Below are positions 1 through 8,186 of a DNA stretch of 64,000 bases, piece by piece. Position numbers and translations under genes: made by a program. The notes under the pieces were generated by a model that worked only from the letters and a program-made list of their open reading frames with translations, searched no databases and was not told the DNA's origin. The stretch covers positions 186,001-250,000 of the forward strand of contig NZ_CP040022.1 of NCBI RefSeq assembly GCF_005280275.1, read 5' to 3'. This stretch comes from Salinivibrio kushneri (GTDB taxonomy: Bacteria > Pseudomonadota > Gammaproteobacteria > Enterobacterales > Vibrionaceae). Within the stretch, counting starts at the first letter, position 1, and every line of letters starts with the position of its first letter.

Positions 1-543
1 ACCGAGGATCGCTTTGTTGGCTGGGATCCAAAGATACGGACGGTGCGCCAACTCGCCTTTCGCGCCGCGAATTTCAATTTTACGGCCATCCAGTGTCAGT
101 GATGAACGGGTATAAGCAGCTGGCACCACAGGGTTTTGCGGGGCATTGTCACCCATTTTTGGGGCCCAAAATGCCATTTTTCCGTCCAGTTTTTCTGCAA
201 TGGTGGTGCGCACTGCCGGTGTGGTGATCACTTTTGCGTCAGGAAACATGTCGTGCAGCACTTCCGCGCCAAAGTAGTAATCTGGGTCAGCTTGGCTAAT
301 AAAGATAGTGGTCAGCTCTTTCCCAGAGTCCAACACTTTAGCGGCAATACGTAGCGCGTCTGCTTTAGTAAAGCCCGTATCAACCACCATGGCTTCGGTT
401 TCGCCATACACCAAGGTTGAGTTTACGTGGAAGCTGTTTCCATCTGCGTTATACACGTCTAGGTTCAAAGGTTCAGCATTATTAGCTGCCATTGCGCTAC
501 CAGTCAGTAATAAAGAGGCAGCTAGGGTTTTTATCAATTTCAT
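1..543 (-). CDS. MBL-fold (metallo-beta-lactamase-like) periplasmic protein, C-terminus outside window
   Basis: The frame is open from an ATG at 543 to the window edge, giving 181 residues without a stop, so the C-terminal part is missing. The N-terminus is a signal peptide (MKLIKTLAASLLLTGSAMA), so the protein is probably exported. The fold signature is visible (LVYGETEAMVVDTGF, then TIFISQADPDYYFG around residues 80-93). In active family members the second motif is HxHxDH; here the histidine positions carry Q, D and Y, so the zinc site looks degraded. It is divergent from the LysR gene at 712, which may control it. Assignment to the fold is fairly secure; substrate and activity are unknown. 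Confidence 0.8.
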   Translation of the reverse strand, partial: MKLIKTLAASLLLTGSAMAANNAEPLNLDVYNADGNSFHVNSTLVYGETEAMVVDTGFTKADALRIAAKVLDSGKELTTIFISQADPDYYFGAEVLHDMFPDAKVITTPAVRTTIAEKLDGKMAFWAPKMGDNAPQNPVVPAAYTRSSLTLDGRKIEIRGAKGELAHRPYLWIPANKAILG

Positions 544-711
544 CGTCGTGCTCCATTGGGTTGCATTCGGTGTTGAGATGCTGCGCAGTTTACGGGCTCG
601 ACTTGTTCAGATATATAGCTAATAATTTACATCATTATTTCATAACTCGAGCATGTAAACGGATCGTATCGTGTTATGAACGACTAGCTCTTAAGCATAG
701 ATGAGATTGAT

Positions 712-1614
712 ATGGACACACTGACTGCCGCCCGCGTATTGATTGATGTAGCCCTTACGCAAAGTTTCACCGCCACTGCCGATCGGCTCGAGATGTCGCG
801 CCCGATGGTGACTCGCCATGTCGAAGCGCTGGAAGACTGGTTAGGCGTGCGTTTATTGCAGCGCACCACACGCAAAGTATCGTTAACCTCCGCTGGCGAG
901 CAAAGCTTGCCACAACTGGAACAATGGGTTGAGCAAGCCAATGCCCTGACACAGCAATGGCAGCAAGAGGCGGGCTTGACTGGCAAAGTGCGGGTGGCGA
1001 CCAGTATGTCGTTTGGTTTTGCACAACTGATCCCCGCGGTAAAACCCTTTATGGCCGCTCACCCCGGGGTCGATGTGGATATTGAAGTACAGGATAAGGC
1101 GGTCGATTTGATTGCGGAACGGATTGATATTGCCATCCGTATTGCATCCAACCCGGATCCCTCCCTAATTGGTCGCCCGATCGCCGCGTGTGATTCCGTC
1201 TTGGTGGCGGCACCGGATTATTTAGCCACCCATACACCAATCCGCTCACCGGAGGATCTCACCGCGCATAGCTGTCTCAGTTACAAACAATTTGATCGGC
1301 CAATTTGGCATTTAGACAAAGGCGAGGAACACGCCGCGGTTGAGGTGCAAGGCAAGCTGTCTGCCAACGAGGCGACCACCTTACTCAGTGCTGCCATTCA
1401 GGGCATGGGCGTGAGTATGCAACCGGTGTATCTGGCTCATAGTGCCATTGCGCGAGGTCAGCTGGAGGTGGTACTCCCCGATTGGCAACCCAAGGCGATG
1501 GATATCTATGCCTTGTATCCGTCACGTCGCAACCAACCACCGGCGGTGCGCGCATTGCTAGATGCGCTGATTGCCCACTTCGCAGATAGCGAGTGGGCAC
1601 CGGTTGCTATTTAG
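712..1614 (+). CDS. LysR-family transcriptional regulator
   Basis: 300 residues, the usual length for the family. The N-terminal winged helix-turn-helix (residues about 1-60, with MSRPMVTRHVEALEDWLGVRL and the typical LLQRTTRKVSLT) is followed by a periplasmic-binding-protein-like effector domain (from about residue 90, GKVRVATSMSFG). It is transcribed divergently from the MBL-fold gene across a 168-base gap, the usual arrangement for a LysR regulator and its target. The inducer cannot be deduced. A second LysR protein of similar subtype (CrgA/DsdC-like group) is at 39257. Confidence 0.9.
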   Translation: MDTLTAARVLIDVALTQSFTATADRLEMSRPMVTRHVEALEDWLGVRLLQRTTRKVSLTSAGEQSLPQLEQWVEQANALTQQWQQEAGLTGKVRVATSMSFGFAQLIPAVKPFMAAHPGVDVDIEVQDKAVDLIAERIDIAIRIASNPDPSLIGRPIAACDSVLVAAPDYLATHTPIRSPEDLTAHSCLSYKQFDRPIWHLDKGEEHAAVEVQGKLSANEATTLLSAAIQGMGVSMQPVYLAHSAIARGQLEVVLPDWQPKAMDIYALYPSRRNQPPAVRALLDALIAHFADSEWAPVAI

Positions 1615-1656
1615 CGAGCACAAAAAATTGAGTGATGAGAGAAAAAGCGGGCCGGC

Positions 1657-2136
1657 TTAATCAGACGATTTTGCTTGCGCGGCATGATAACGCTGCGCTT
1701 TAACCAGCCATTTATCAAGCTGATTGGCAAAGGCTTGTTTTTGCTGCGGACCAAGCGGAGCAGGCCCGCCGGTGTGCACGCCGCTACTGCGCATGGTTTC
1801 CATAAAATCACGGATATTAAGCCGAGAACGGATGTTTTCTTTGGTCAGCAATTCACCGCGAGTGTTAATCACTGTCACGCCCTTTTCAATCACTTCATCC
1901 GCGAGTGGAATGTCTTGGGTGATCACCAAATCGCCCGTCTCTGCCTCGGCAACAATTTGGTTGTCCGCCACGTCAAAGCCCTTTTCTACCTGACGTGCGC
2001 TGGCATAGGGCGACGGCGGCAAACGAATAAATTGGTTGGCTACAAAGGTGGCTTGAATCTGTGTTCGGTGCGCCGCGCGCACAATCATCTCGCGCATCGC
2101 GACCGGACAAGCGTCCGCATCTACCCATATTTGCAT
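1657..2136 (-). CDS. YaiI/YqxD family protein (UPF0178)
   Basis: About 159 residues from the ATG at 2136; a longer frame extends to 2181, but the family begins with [12 protein letters not shown], which is exactly this start. The motifs WVDADACPV near the N-terminus, [12 protein letters not shown] in the middle and the C-terminal [16 protein letters not shown] are hallmarks of this widespread bacterial family, which carries a PIN-like nuclease fold. The biochemical role is not established. It is convergent with the LysR gene and stands alone. Confidence 0.9.
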   Translation of the reverse strand: MQIWVDADACPVAMREMIVRAAHRTQIQATFVANQFIRLPPSPYASARQVEKGFDVADNQIVAEAETGDLVITQDIPLADEVIEKGVTVINTRGELLTKENIRSRLNIRDFMETMRSSGVHTGGPAPLGPQQKQAFANQLDKWLVKAQRYHAAQAKSSD

Positions 2137-2206
2137 GCTGGTTCTCTTAGCGTTAGCGTCAATGCCTGCATTAAACCTCAATTCACCGCAAAATGAAACG
2201 TGACCC

Positions 2207-3298
2207 CTAGGTCGTATCCGCGTTTAGCTCAGGCGAGCAGATATTAGTCTGCATTGGCCACCCGCTCTCAAACTGCGCCAGCCAAGACGTTAAACATGGC
2301 ATCACGCCATCTGCAAACGCTGCGTCCCCCTGCCACCAAATTCGTGCCAGTGTTAACCAGCGGTGACGCTCACTGTGCGCATTGGCGATGTTGTCGGTGC
2401 GCAGTAGGCTGTGATCGGCATGTTCAAACACACGCACGTGATAAAAAGGCAGCGGCGCGTTAGCAAGCCGTTGATGATAGGTTGAAGCGGTTTTATCCGA
2501 GTCGACATAAGCATCCCGCGCACCAAATAACGCTAACATGGGCACGTCGAGATCGATTAAATCATTGGTCGCATCCGAGGCCCAATTACGTTTTACAAAT
2601 TGCCAAAAAGCCTCGCTCATGGGCGCTTTCTTATTCTGATTTACTTGGTCTAGGTAGTTCTGATAAGACGCGCCGGATTGAATCAAGGCATCTACTTTCG
2701 CCTCCGCAGCTTGCTCGGCCGCAATAGCCGATTCACTGTAGCCGGCGGCTAATCGCCGTTGACGTCCAGAATACTCGGATTGCGCCATCCAATTGACCGC
2801 CCCGCCTACACTGATTAAAAAGTCGATATCTTCCACTTGGTGCGCCACCTTAGGGATCACCCAGCCAGCTTGGCTAAAGCCCATCAACCCCAACTTGCCA
2901 TCCTTTAGCCCCAAGGTTTGGCGCAAGTAGCGAATCGCCGCCGCGACTTCATCAGCGCGATCTTGCATCGATTGCGACTGCCAATCTCCGCTTGAATCCC
3001 CGACGCCCGGCTTATGCCAAGACATTGCACACCACCCATTGGCCGCTAACACTCGCCAAAGTGGGAGGTAATAACCAAACGCATCGGTCGGCACATCACC
3101 AGAACCATGTACAAACACCACACACTGATGCGGTGTCTTTGTTCCTGAGGGTAAAATCAATTCGCCCGCGAGCTGATTATCGCCGGCGTTAAACTGAATG
3201 GATTGACGATCCAAGCCAGCATAGGGGTCATCCATGGCTATCACCACAAACGCGCCTATCAGCACCAACGCTATCAACCCTCGCTTTAGCCACTTCAT
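2207..3298 (-). CDS. alpha/beta hydrolase with N-terminal membrane anchor
   Basis: 363 residues from ATG 3298, chosen because a very strong purine-rich Shine-Dalgarno stretch (GGAGGGGGAAAGGGG) sits directly upstream; an upstream in-frame start at 3361 lacks one. Residues 5-22 form a hydrophobic segment, so the enzyme is anchored or exported. The hydrolase core shows the oxyanion strand VVFVHGSGD (about residue 62) and the nucleophile elbow GFSQAG, with FEHADHSL supplying the probable catalytic His. Members act as esterases or acyl-peptide-hydrolase-like enzymes; the substrate cannot be named. It follows the OmpV-like gene closely (27 bases) on the same strand. Confidence 0.8.
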   Translation of the reverse strand: MKWLKRGLIALVLIGAFVVIAMDDPYAGLDRQSIQFNAGDNQLAGELILPSGTKTPHQCVVFVHGSGDVPTDAFGYYLPLWRVLAANGWCAMSWHKPGVGDSSGDWQSQSMQDRADEVAAAIRYLRQTLGLKDGKLGLMGFSQAGWVIPKVAHQVEDIDFLISVGGAVNWMAQSEYSGRQRRLAAGYSESAIAAEQAAEAKVDALIQSGASYQNYLDQVNQNKKAPMSEAFWQFVKRNWASDATNDLIDLDVPMLALFGARDAYVDSDKTASTYHQRLANAPLPFYHVRVFEHADHSLLRTDNIANAHSERHRWLTLARIWWQGDAAFADGVMPCLTSWLAQFESGWPMQTNICSPELNADTT

Positions 3299-3324
3299 CC
3301 CCTTTCCCCCTCCACCCATTACCG

Positions 3325-4083
3325 CTAAAAGGTGTATAAATAGCCGGTATTGAACGACCAAAGATCGTCTCTATCAACAATAGGGCTGTCTGATACTTCA
3401 TCGCCATAGTGGCGATAGCTCACCCCCAACAACAGATGATGCGCGCGGCCAAGCGTGTAATAAAGATTGAGGTCGGATTGGAATTTGCAGGTTTGATCAG
3501 GTTGATAAGTGGGTCGGCCAGCTTTGGTATCTTGCGCTGACACGCCAACATAATAACGACTGACCGCGCGACCCACACAAGTCAGCGACAATTGTGGGTC
3601 CACCACCCACTGGCCTTGCTCTATGGGAGCGCCATAGCGAGCCACTACCGCGCCGCTATTATGATTGTTCGAGATATCATGATGATAGCCCAGCTCAAAG
3701 TAGCCCACCGATGTTATCCAGCCCGTAGTTAGATTAGCGGTATACACCTTATCAAGGCTTTCCATATCCTTGAGGGTTTTGCTGTCACCGCGGGCGTGAT
3801 CGCCAAACACATCGTCGCCCACACCCGCCGACACATACCAGCTGTCGCCCTCGGCCAGATATACACCTAGGGTGTCGTTGCGATAAAAAATTCCCTCCCA
3901 TTGCGCCTCAACCACCAGCTCGATGTCTTGGTCATCTTCGCCATCTGTATAAATCGACGGCTCGGTATAGCCAACCAACCCGACGGTCAGATAATTATCC
4001 CCAGACACGCTGTCGGTTTGCGCGTGCGCAACCCAAGGCACCAAGGTCAAAACTAAACAGATAAGTGTGACAAATGGATTCAC
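3325..4083 (-). CDS. MipA/OmpV-family outer membrane protein
   Basis: 252 residues with a signal peptide cleaved after AHA (residue about 21), an even distribution of beta-strand-like alternating segments and a C-terminal aromatic residue (SFNTGYLYTF), as expected for a small outer-membrane barrel. The pattern GLVGYTEPSIY...LVVEAQWEGIFYRND matches the MipA/OmpV family. It lies directly downstream of the two-component system (75-base gap, same strand), so this kinase-regulator pair probably controls its production; OmpV-like proteins respond to osmotic or salt conditions in vibrios. Confidence 0.75.
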   Translation of the reverse strand: MNPFVTLICLVLTLVPWVAHAQTDSVSGDNYLTVGLVGYTEPSIYTDGEDDQDIELVVEAQWEGIFYRNDTLGVYLAEGDSWYVSAGVGDDVFGDHARGDSKTLKDMESLDKVYTANLTTGWITSVGYFELGYHHDISNNHNSGAVVARYGAPIEQGQWVVDPQLSLTCVGRAVSRYYVGVSAQDTKAGRPTYQPDQTCKFQSDLNLYYTLGRAHHLLLGVSYRHYGDEVSDSPIVDRDDLWSFNTGYLYTF

Positions 4084-4158
4084 CGGCGATTCTCCATAAT
4101 GGCGAAATAGTAACTGAGAGTTCGCCCTTATCTTGAAACAACCAGTATTAAGAAAACC

Positions 4159-5448
4159 TTAAGGCTCGTCCCTCAAATTGTGTGCGGCTTCCCAATTGAT
4201 AATCGCCCTCGCCATCTGAGCGTCGCACTGAAATTCAAAATGCCAGTTGAGCTGACCGGCAATACGCTCAACAAGTTGTAGACCTAGACCAAATCCGATC
4301 TGATTTTCGTTCACGCCTGAATCGATGGGGTTAGCAATCGAAAACTGCCCGTTGGTGATCTTAATCTCAATCACGCCGGACGCACTGTAAGTGAGCGCAT
4401 TGCGAGTCAGGTTGGCGATCGCAATACGCCATAACTCCCTCTCGATAGAGATGTAGTCGCTTTGATTGTCAATATGGACAGTCACTGGCTTATGCGCAGC
4501 AAGATACGCCAGCTCATCCACCAGGGTTGCGCACAGCGAGCCAAGGTCGACCTTTGATTGGCGAGCCTTATCTGGATGTTGCCTTGCCAGCCAAAGCAGT
4601 GATTCAGACAGCGCCATCATATTAATGTTGGCACGCGAGGCGCGCTGTAATGCCGGATAACTAGCATCCTTGTCATCGATGCGCAGTGACAAGGTATCCA
4701 AGGAAGCCTGCATAATCGCCAAGGGGGTGCGCAGTTCATGGCTGGCATGCTTTAAGAACTGCTGCTCTCGTTGGTTATACTCACGCACTTGTTGCAACGA
4801 GGCCATCAAATGATCGGCAATTTGGTTAACCTCACGTACCGAAAAGCGCACATTGATAGCTTGATCTGGGTGGGCTTTTACTCGCGCCGACCATGCCACC
4901 AACTCTTTCAGTGGCTTCAGTGCATTGTTGAACAACAGCCCAATCACGGTGACAAGCACCAGCATAAAAGCGGCAATTAACACGCTGGCATCGGCCAAAG
5001 AGCGCTCGACAATCATGGCGGCTAATGCCTCGATTTTTTCAGCCGCTTCAAATTCAACCAGGTATAACCCTTGCGATAGGTGCTGGTCGGAGTACAACAA
5101 GTAGCCATACTCACGCGTTCCACTGTCATTAATGCGTTGTATTTCAATTGGATCATCGGGCTGTATCGGCTTCGAGGAAAACAAATCACGCACCGATTTT
5201 GGGATAGCCTGCCAATCTCGATACGCACTAACAGTGTCGCTTTGGGGCAATGGATAGTTAGGATCGGCGGCCAGCTTTTGCTCTAGCTTGATAGCATCGA
5301 GCCGCATGTAGTTTTTGCCTGCCTGACTGATTTGATAAAAACTAAACACGGTGACAAGCGCCAATAATCCGATAAAGACCGCCACCGCCATCAACAAAAG
5401 CTGGCGGCGCGATTGTGCCGCGAGGCTTCGAACAGGACTTTGGCTCAT
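4159..5448 (-). CDS. OmpR-type sensor histidine kinase
   Basis: 429 residues: TM1 at about 17-39, a periplasmic region of about 105 residues, TM2 at about 153-174, a linker, then HisKA with the phospho-acceptor His in KHASHELRTPLA (His 237) and a HATPase domain whose N box is NLTRNALTYSA and G box GFGLGLQLVERI. It senses an unidentified signal and should phosphorylate the regulator encoded just upstream, with which it overlaps by 4 bases. The periplasmic region has no recognisable Cache or PAS signature. Confidence 0.9.
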   Translation of the reverse strand: MSQSPVRSLAAQSRRQLLLMAVAVFIGLLALVTVFSFYQISQAGKNYMRLDAIKLEQKLAADPNYPLPQSDTVSAYRDWQAIPKSVRDLFSSKPIQPDDPIEIQRINDSGTREYGYLLYSDQHLSQGLYLVEFEAAEKIEALAAMIVERSLADASVLIAAFMLVLVTVIGLLFNNALKPLKELVAWSARVKAHPDQAINVRFSVREVNQIADHLMASLQQVREYNQREQQFLKHASHELRTPLAIMQASLDTLSLRIDDKDASYPALQRASRANINMMALSESLLWLARQHPDKARQSKVDLGSLCATLVDELAYLAAHKPVTVHIDNQSDYISIERELWRIAIANLTRNALTYSASGVIEIKITNGQFSIANPIDSGVNENQIGFGLGLQLVERIAGQLNWHFEFQCDAQMARAIINWEAAHNLRDEP

Positions 5449-6119
5449 ACAGGCGGAGCCTCAGAAAGGGACAAACCAATGCCGACATGGGTGTGGATCA
5501 GCGTTTTAGCAAAGGGCTTATCAACCACTTTACGCAAATGGTGAAGGTGCACGTTAATGGTCCCTTGCCGCACATCCTCACTAGCCCAAATCGCTTCTTC
5601 AATATCGCTTTTGGACACCACAGTGGGTGAGCGGCGCGCTAACAACACTAAAATATTCCAGCCGATGGGGGTCAGTTTAAGCGGCGTGTCACCGCGCGAC
5701 GCGATATGCTCTTTGGGATAAATCGTCAGATCGGCAATGGTAATACATTCTCGCACCGGGTGATGACGCCGATGCAAGGCCTGTAAACGTGCGAGCAACA
5801 AGGGCATGGTGCAAGGTTTGACCACATAATCATCCACACCAGCACGAAAGCCCTCAAGCTGGTCGGTTTCCGCATCACACGCAGTCAGCATTAGCACCGG
5901 GGTATCAATACCCTGTTCGCGCAGCTCACGACAAACCGCCATACCCTGTGTTTTGGGCAGCATATTATCGAGTATCACACAGTCAAACGTCTGCTGGCTG
6001 GCAAGCTGAATACCCGTTTCGCCGTTATAGGCAAAATCACAGTCGATATGATGCAGCTCTAAATATTCTGAAATCGCTAAGCTGAGATCGTGGTCATCTT
6101 CAATGATGAGTATTTTCAT
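5445..6119 (-). CDS. OmpR-family response regulator
   Basis: 224 residues. The receiver domain (1-115) has the acidic pair EDD at 7-9, the phospho-acceptor Asp 51 (VILDNMLP) and the conserved Lys in VVKPC near residue 101. The C-terminal winged helix (about 125-220, LTPIGWNILVLLARRSPTVVSKSDIEEAIW) is of the OmpR/PhoB DNA-binding type. It is first in an operon with the kinase (4-base overlap) and probably the MipA/OmpV-like porin downstream. Confidence 0.92.
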   Translation of the reverse strand: MKILIIEDDHDLSLAISEYLELHHIDCDFAYNGETGIQLASQQTFDCVILDNMLPKTQGMAVCRELREQGIDTPVLMLTACDAETDQLEGFRAGVDDYVVKPCTMPLLLARLQALHRRHHPVRECITIADLTIYPKEHIASRGDTPLKLTPIGWNILVLLARRSPTVVSKSDIEEAIWASEDVRQGTINVHLHHLRKVVDKPFAKTLIHTHVGIGLSLSEAPPV

Positions 6120-6209
6120 GCGGCGTGCTCTTCTATCCGTGTCGTTTTTAATCTACACGAATCTATTGGATAAAATACACCCCACTCTCTTGATCTCGTC
6201 CGATACAAA

Positions 6210-6229
6210 AAAGCGCCCGCAGGCGCTTT
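6210..6229 (-). terminator. Rho-independent terminator of the DJ-1/PfpI gene
   Basis: AAAGCGCC and GGCGCTTT pair around a 4-base loop; read on the minus strand the stem is followed by TTTTTT. It lies 22 bases past the stop codon at 6252. Confidence 0.85.
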
Positions 6230-6251
6230 CATCGAGAGACTATCATATGAC

Positions 6252-6941
6252 TTACTTTAGCAATGCCAACACCGCATTGACGCAGGCTTCAGATGACACC
6301 GGATTTTGCCCTGTCACTAAGTTGCCATCAGTAACCACATACGAGGTAAAGTCATCCGCTTTCTCATAAAGACCGCCGTTTTCTTTGAGCATATCCTCAA
6401 CTAAAAACGGCACCACCTCAGTCAAGCCAACGGCGGCTTCTTCGCCATTGGTAAAACCAGTGACCCGTTTCCCTTTCACTAGTGGCTCGTCGCGATCTGA
6501 ACGCGTATGGCGGAACACTGCCGGGCCGTGGCATACCGCACCAACGGGTTTGCCCTGATAGTAGAAGGTCTCAATCAACTGACGTGAAGTCGGATCTTCC
6601 GCCAAGTCCCACAATGGGCCATGACCACCGGGGTAGAAAATCGCATCGTACTCGTATGCATTCACATCACTCAGCTTGACGGTGTTATTAATCATATCTT
6701 GCAGCTCAGCATCGCCATCAAAGCGGCGAGTCGATTCGGATTGCGCATCCTCCGCCTCGCTGTTTGGGTCAATCGGCGCCGCACCGCCGTTCGGGCTGGC
6801 AACAACGACTGTTGCTCCAGCATCTTTAAACGCGTAATAAGGGGTGGTGAACTCTTCAAGCCAAAAGCCTGTCTTGTGTCCCGTATCGCCCATGGCATCG
6901 TGAGATGTCAGCACCATCAAAATTTTATGTTGTTGCATCAT
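6252..6941 (-). CDS. DJ-1/PfpI-family protein (class I glutamine-amidotransferase-like)
   Basis: 229 residues. The nucleophile elbow GAVCHGPAV places Cys 137 next to His 138, and Glu 30 (FWLEEF) supplies the acid that depresses the cysteine pKa in this family. PGGHGPLWDLAED and the closing GQNPVSSEACVNAVLALL match the subgroup annotated as protein deglycase/chaperone-like or isocyanide-hydratase-like proteins close to Hsp31. A role in glyoxal or stress defence is probable from the family but not shown. It is a single gene with a good terminator. Confidence 0.88.
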   Translation of the reverse strand: MMQQHKILMVLTSHDAMGDTGHKTGFWLEEFTTPYYAFKDAGATVVVASPNGGAAPIDPNSEAEDAQSESTRRFDGDAELQDMINNTVKLSDVNAYEYDAIFYPGGHGPLWDLAEDPTSRQLIETFYYQGKPVGAVCHGPAVFRHTRSDRDEPLVKGKRVTGFTNGEEAAVGLTEVVPFLVEDMLKENGGLYEKADDFTSYVVTDGNLVTGQNPVSSEACVNAVLALLK

Positions 6942-7196
6942 CGCTCCTTATTGTCACGCGTTTGGGTAGTATTTGCTTGGTTTTCATTGAGTAGACTAAC
7001 AAGACAAGGGTGATAACGTAAAAGGTGGTCGCTTAGATCACTCTCATCAGTTGACGGTTTTTTTACGTTGATTGTCTAACGCTGACCTAATGTTAGCGCA
7101 ATAATGACACCCAAGCGCAGCAAACGCCTATCATGGAGCCATTCATCGCTGGCAATCCAGCAACGTTTTAGCTTGAACACATTAAATGAGGTCCAC

Positions 7197-7739
7197 ATGA
7201 AAAAAACCTATTTACTTGCACCACTGGCACTGGTTATCGCACTTGTCGGCTGTGAACAGCAAACCAACGAACCAAAAGAGGCGCAGTCGCAAATCGAATC
7301 TAGCCTGGACGACGCCCAAAATGCAGTGAAAGAAGGCACAGAGCAAGCGATGGATAGTGCAGAAAACGCCATCGATAGCGCAGAAAACACCGTTTCTGAA
7401 ATGGTTGATCACCACAACGCTAAAACCTCACTAGACTGGAACGGTACTTACCAAGGTGTGGTGCCCTGCGCCGACTGTGAAGGTATTGATACCACACTAA
7501 CACTGAACCCAGACAACACGTATTCACTCACCAAAACCTACCTGGGCAAAGAGGGAGAAGCCCTTAAAGAATCAGGCACCTTTAAGTGGGATGAAACAGG
7601 CAGTGTCGTGATCCTTGAAGGCCTGACTGACAGCCCTAACCACTTCTTTGTGGCGGAAAACCAGGTAATCATGCAAGACATGAATGGCGAAACCATCGAA
7701 GGCGACCTTGCTGAGATGTATCACCTGAAAAAGCAGTAA
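7197..7739 (+). CDS. NlpE-like copper-resistance/envelope lipoprotein
   Basis: 180 residues from ATG 7197; the longer frame from 7104 would bury the signal peptide. The signal MKKTYLLAPLALVIALVGC ends in a lipobox with Cys 19, so this is a lipoprotein. Residues about 25-75 are a low-complexity, charged, probably helical linker with repeated DSAENAIDSAEN units. The C-terminal half carries the NlpE N-terminal-domain signature WNGTYQGVVPCADCEGIDTTLTL, including the CxxC pair. NlpE senses surface contact and lipoprotein-trafficking or copper stress in enterics; here only the single domain is present, so signalling through Cpx is uncertain. Confidence 0.85.
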   Translation: MKKTYLLAPLALVIALVGCEQQTNEPKEAQSQIESSLDDAQNAVKEGTEQAMDSAENAIDSAENTVSEMVDHHNAKTSLDWNGTYQGVVPCADCEGIDTTLTLNPDNTYSLTKTYLGKEGEALKESGTFKWDETGSVVILEGLTDSPNHFFVAENQVIMQDMNGETIEGDLAEMYHLKKQ

Positions 7740-7763
7740 TCTATCACCGCCATATTACGTGAT

Positions 7764-7806
7764 AAGGGCCTAGCGCTGGCACCATCAACCAGCACTCGGC
7801 CCTTTT
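7764..7806 (+). terminator. Terminator after the NlpE-like gene
   Basis: An interrupted stem (AAGGGCC..GCTGG pairing with CCAGC..GGCCCTT) is followed by TTTT, 24 bases after the stop codon. Confidence 0.75.
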
Positions 7807-7958
7807 CATATATTTTCTATCCCCTTCCCACGCTTTCGCGCTTCACGCCAACACTTGCCTGTCTGCACAAATTGGCAGTTTAGTGACAAATTTGTTGCTA
7901 ATATAACTTGACGGGTTTTCACTCTATGGTTTAACTCTTAAATAGAGGCGAAACAAAA

Positions 7959-8032
7959 TCTTATCCAGTGAGCAGGCCGAACGGGCTCACAAAGCAACAG
8001 CCGCACCAGACAGTAGAGTCGCCTGGATAAGA
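7959..8032 (+). promoter_or_regulatory. Structured RNA element in the doeA leader
   Basis: TCTTATCCAG (7959-7968) is perfectly complementary to CTGGATAAGA (8023-8032), forming a 10-bp closing helix. Inside it lies a second hairpin (TGAGC 7969-7973 with GCTCA 7985-7989, capped by CC-GAAC-GG) and a loose arm around 8007-8020, so the whole can fold as a multi-helix junction of about 74 nucleotides. It is 155 bases upstream of doeA. No known riboswitch consensus was recognised; it could be a leader RNA or a short independent RNA. Confidence 0.5.
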
Positions 8033-8096
8033 CCGCGCAGCACTCGCGCTTCCTCCGTTTGTTCGATAAGAAGACCGAAAAACGGCACCTTTCTGT

Positions 8097-8133
8097 ACCG
8101 GTAATCATACTTGATCCAAGTTTGATTACCGGT
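8097..8133. promoter_or_regulatory. 37-bp palindrome upstream of doeA (operator or hairpin)
   Basis: The arms ACCGGTAATCA (8097-8107) and TGATTACCGGT (8123-8133) are exact reverse complements, and the centre CTTGATCCAAG is itself palindromic, so almost all 37 bases are symmetric. It ends 53 bases before the doeA start. A dimeric regulator such as the Lrp-type DoeX encoded in the cluster is the obvious candidate ligand (inference); an RNA hairpin in the leader is the alternative. Confidence 0.6.
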
Positions 8134-8186
8134 CAGTAGTACGTTTATCAGCGCCACAGTCGTGGTATTGAACAGGAGTCACGCGT

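Noticed and set aside
1675-2196. 173-codon plus-strand frame
   Set aside because: It is antisense to the clearly identified YaiI-family gene and has no recognisable domain.
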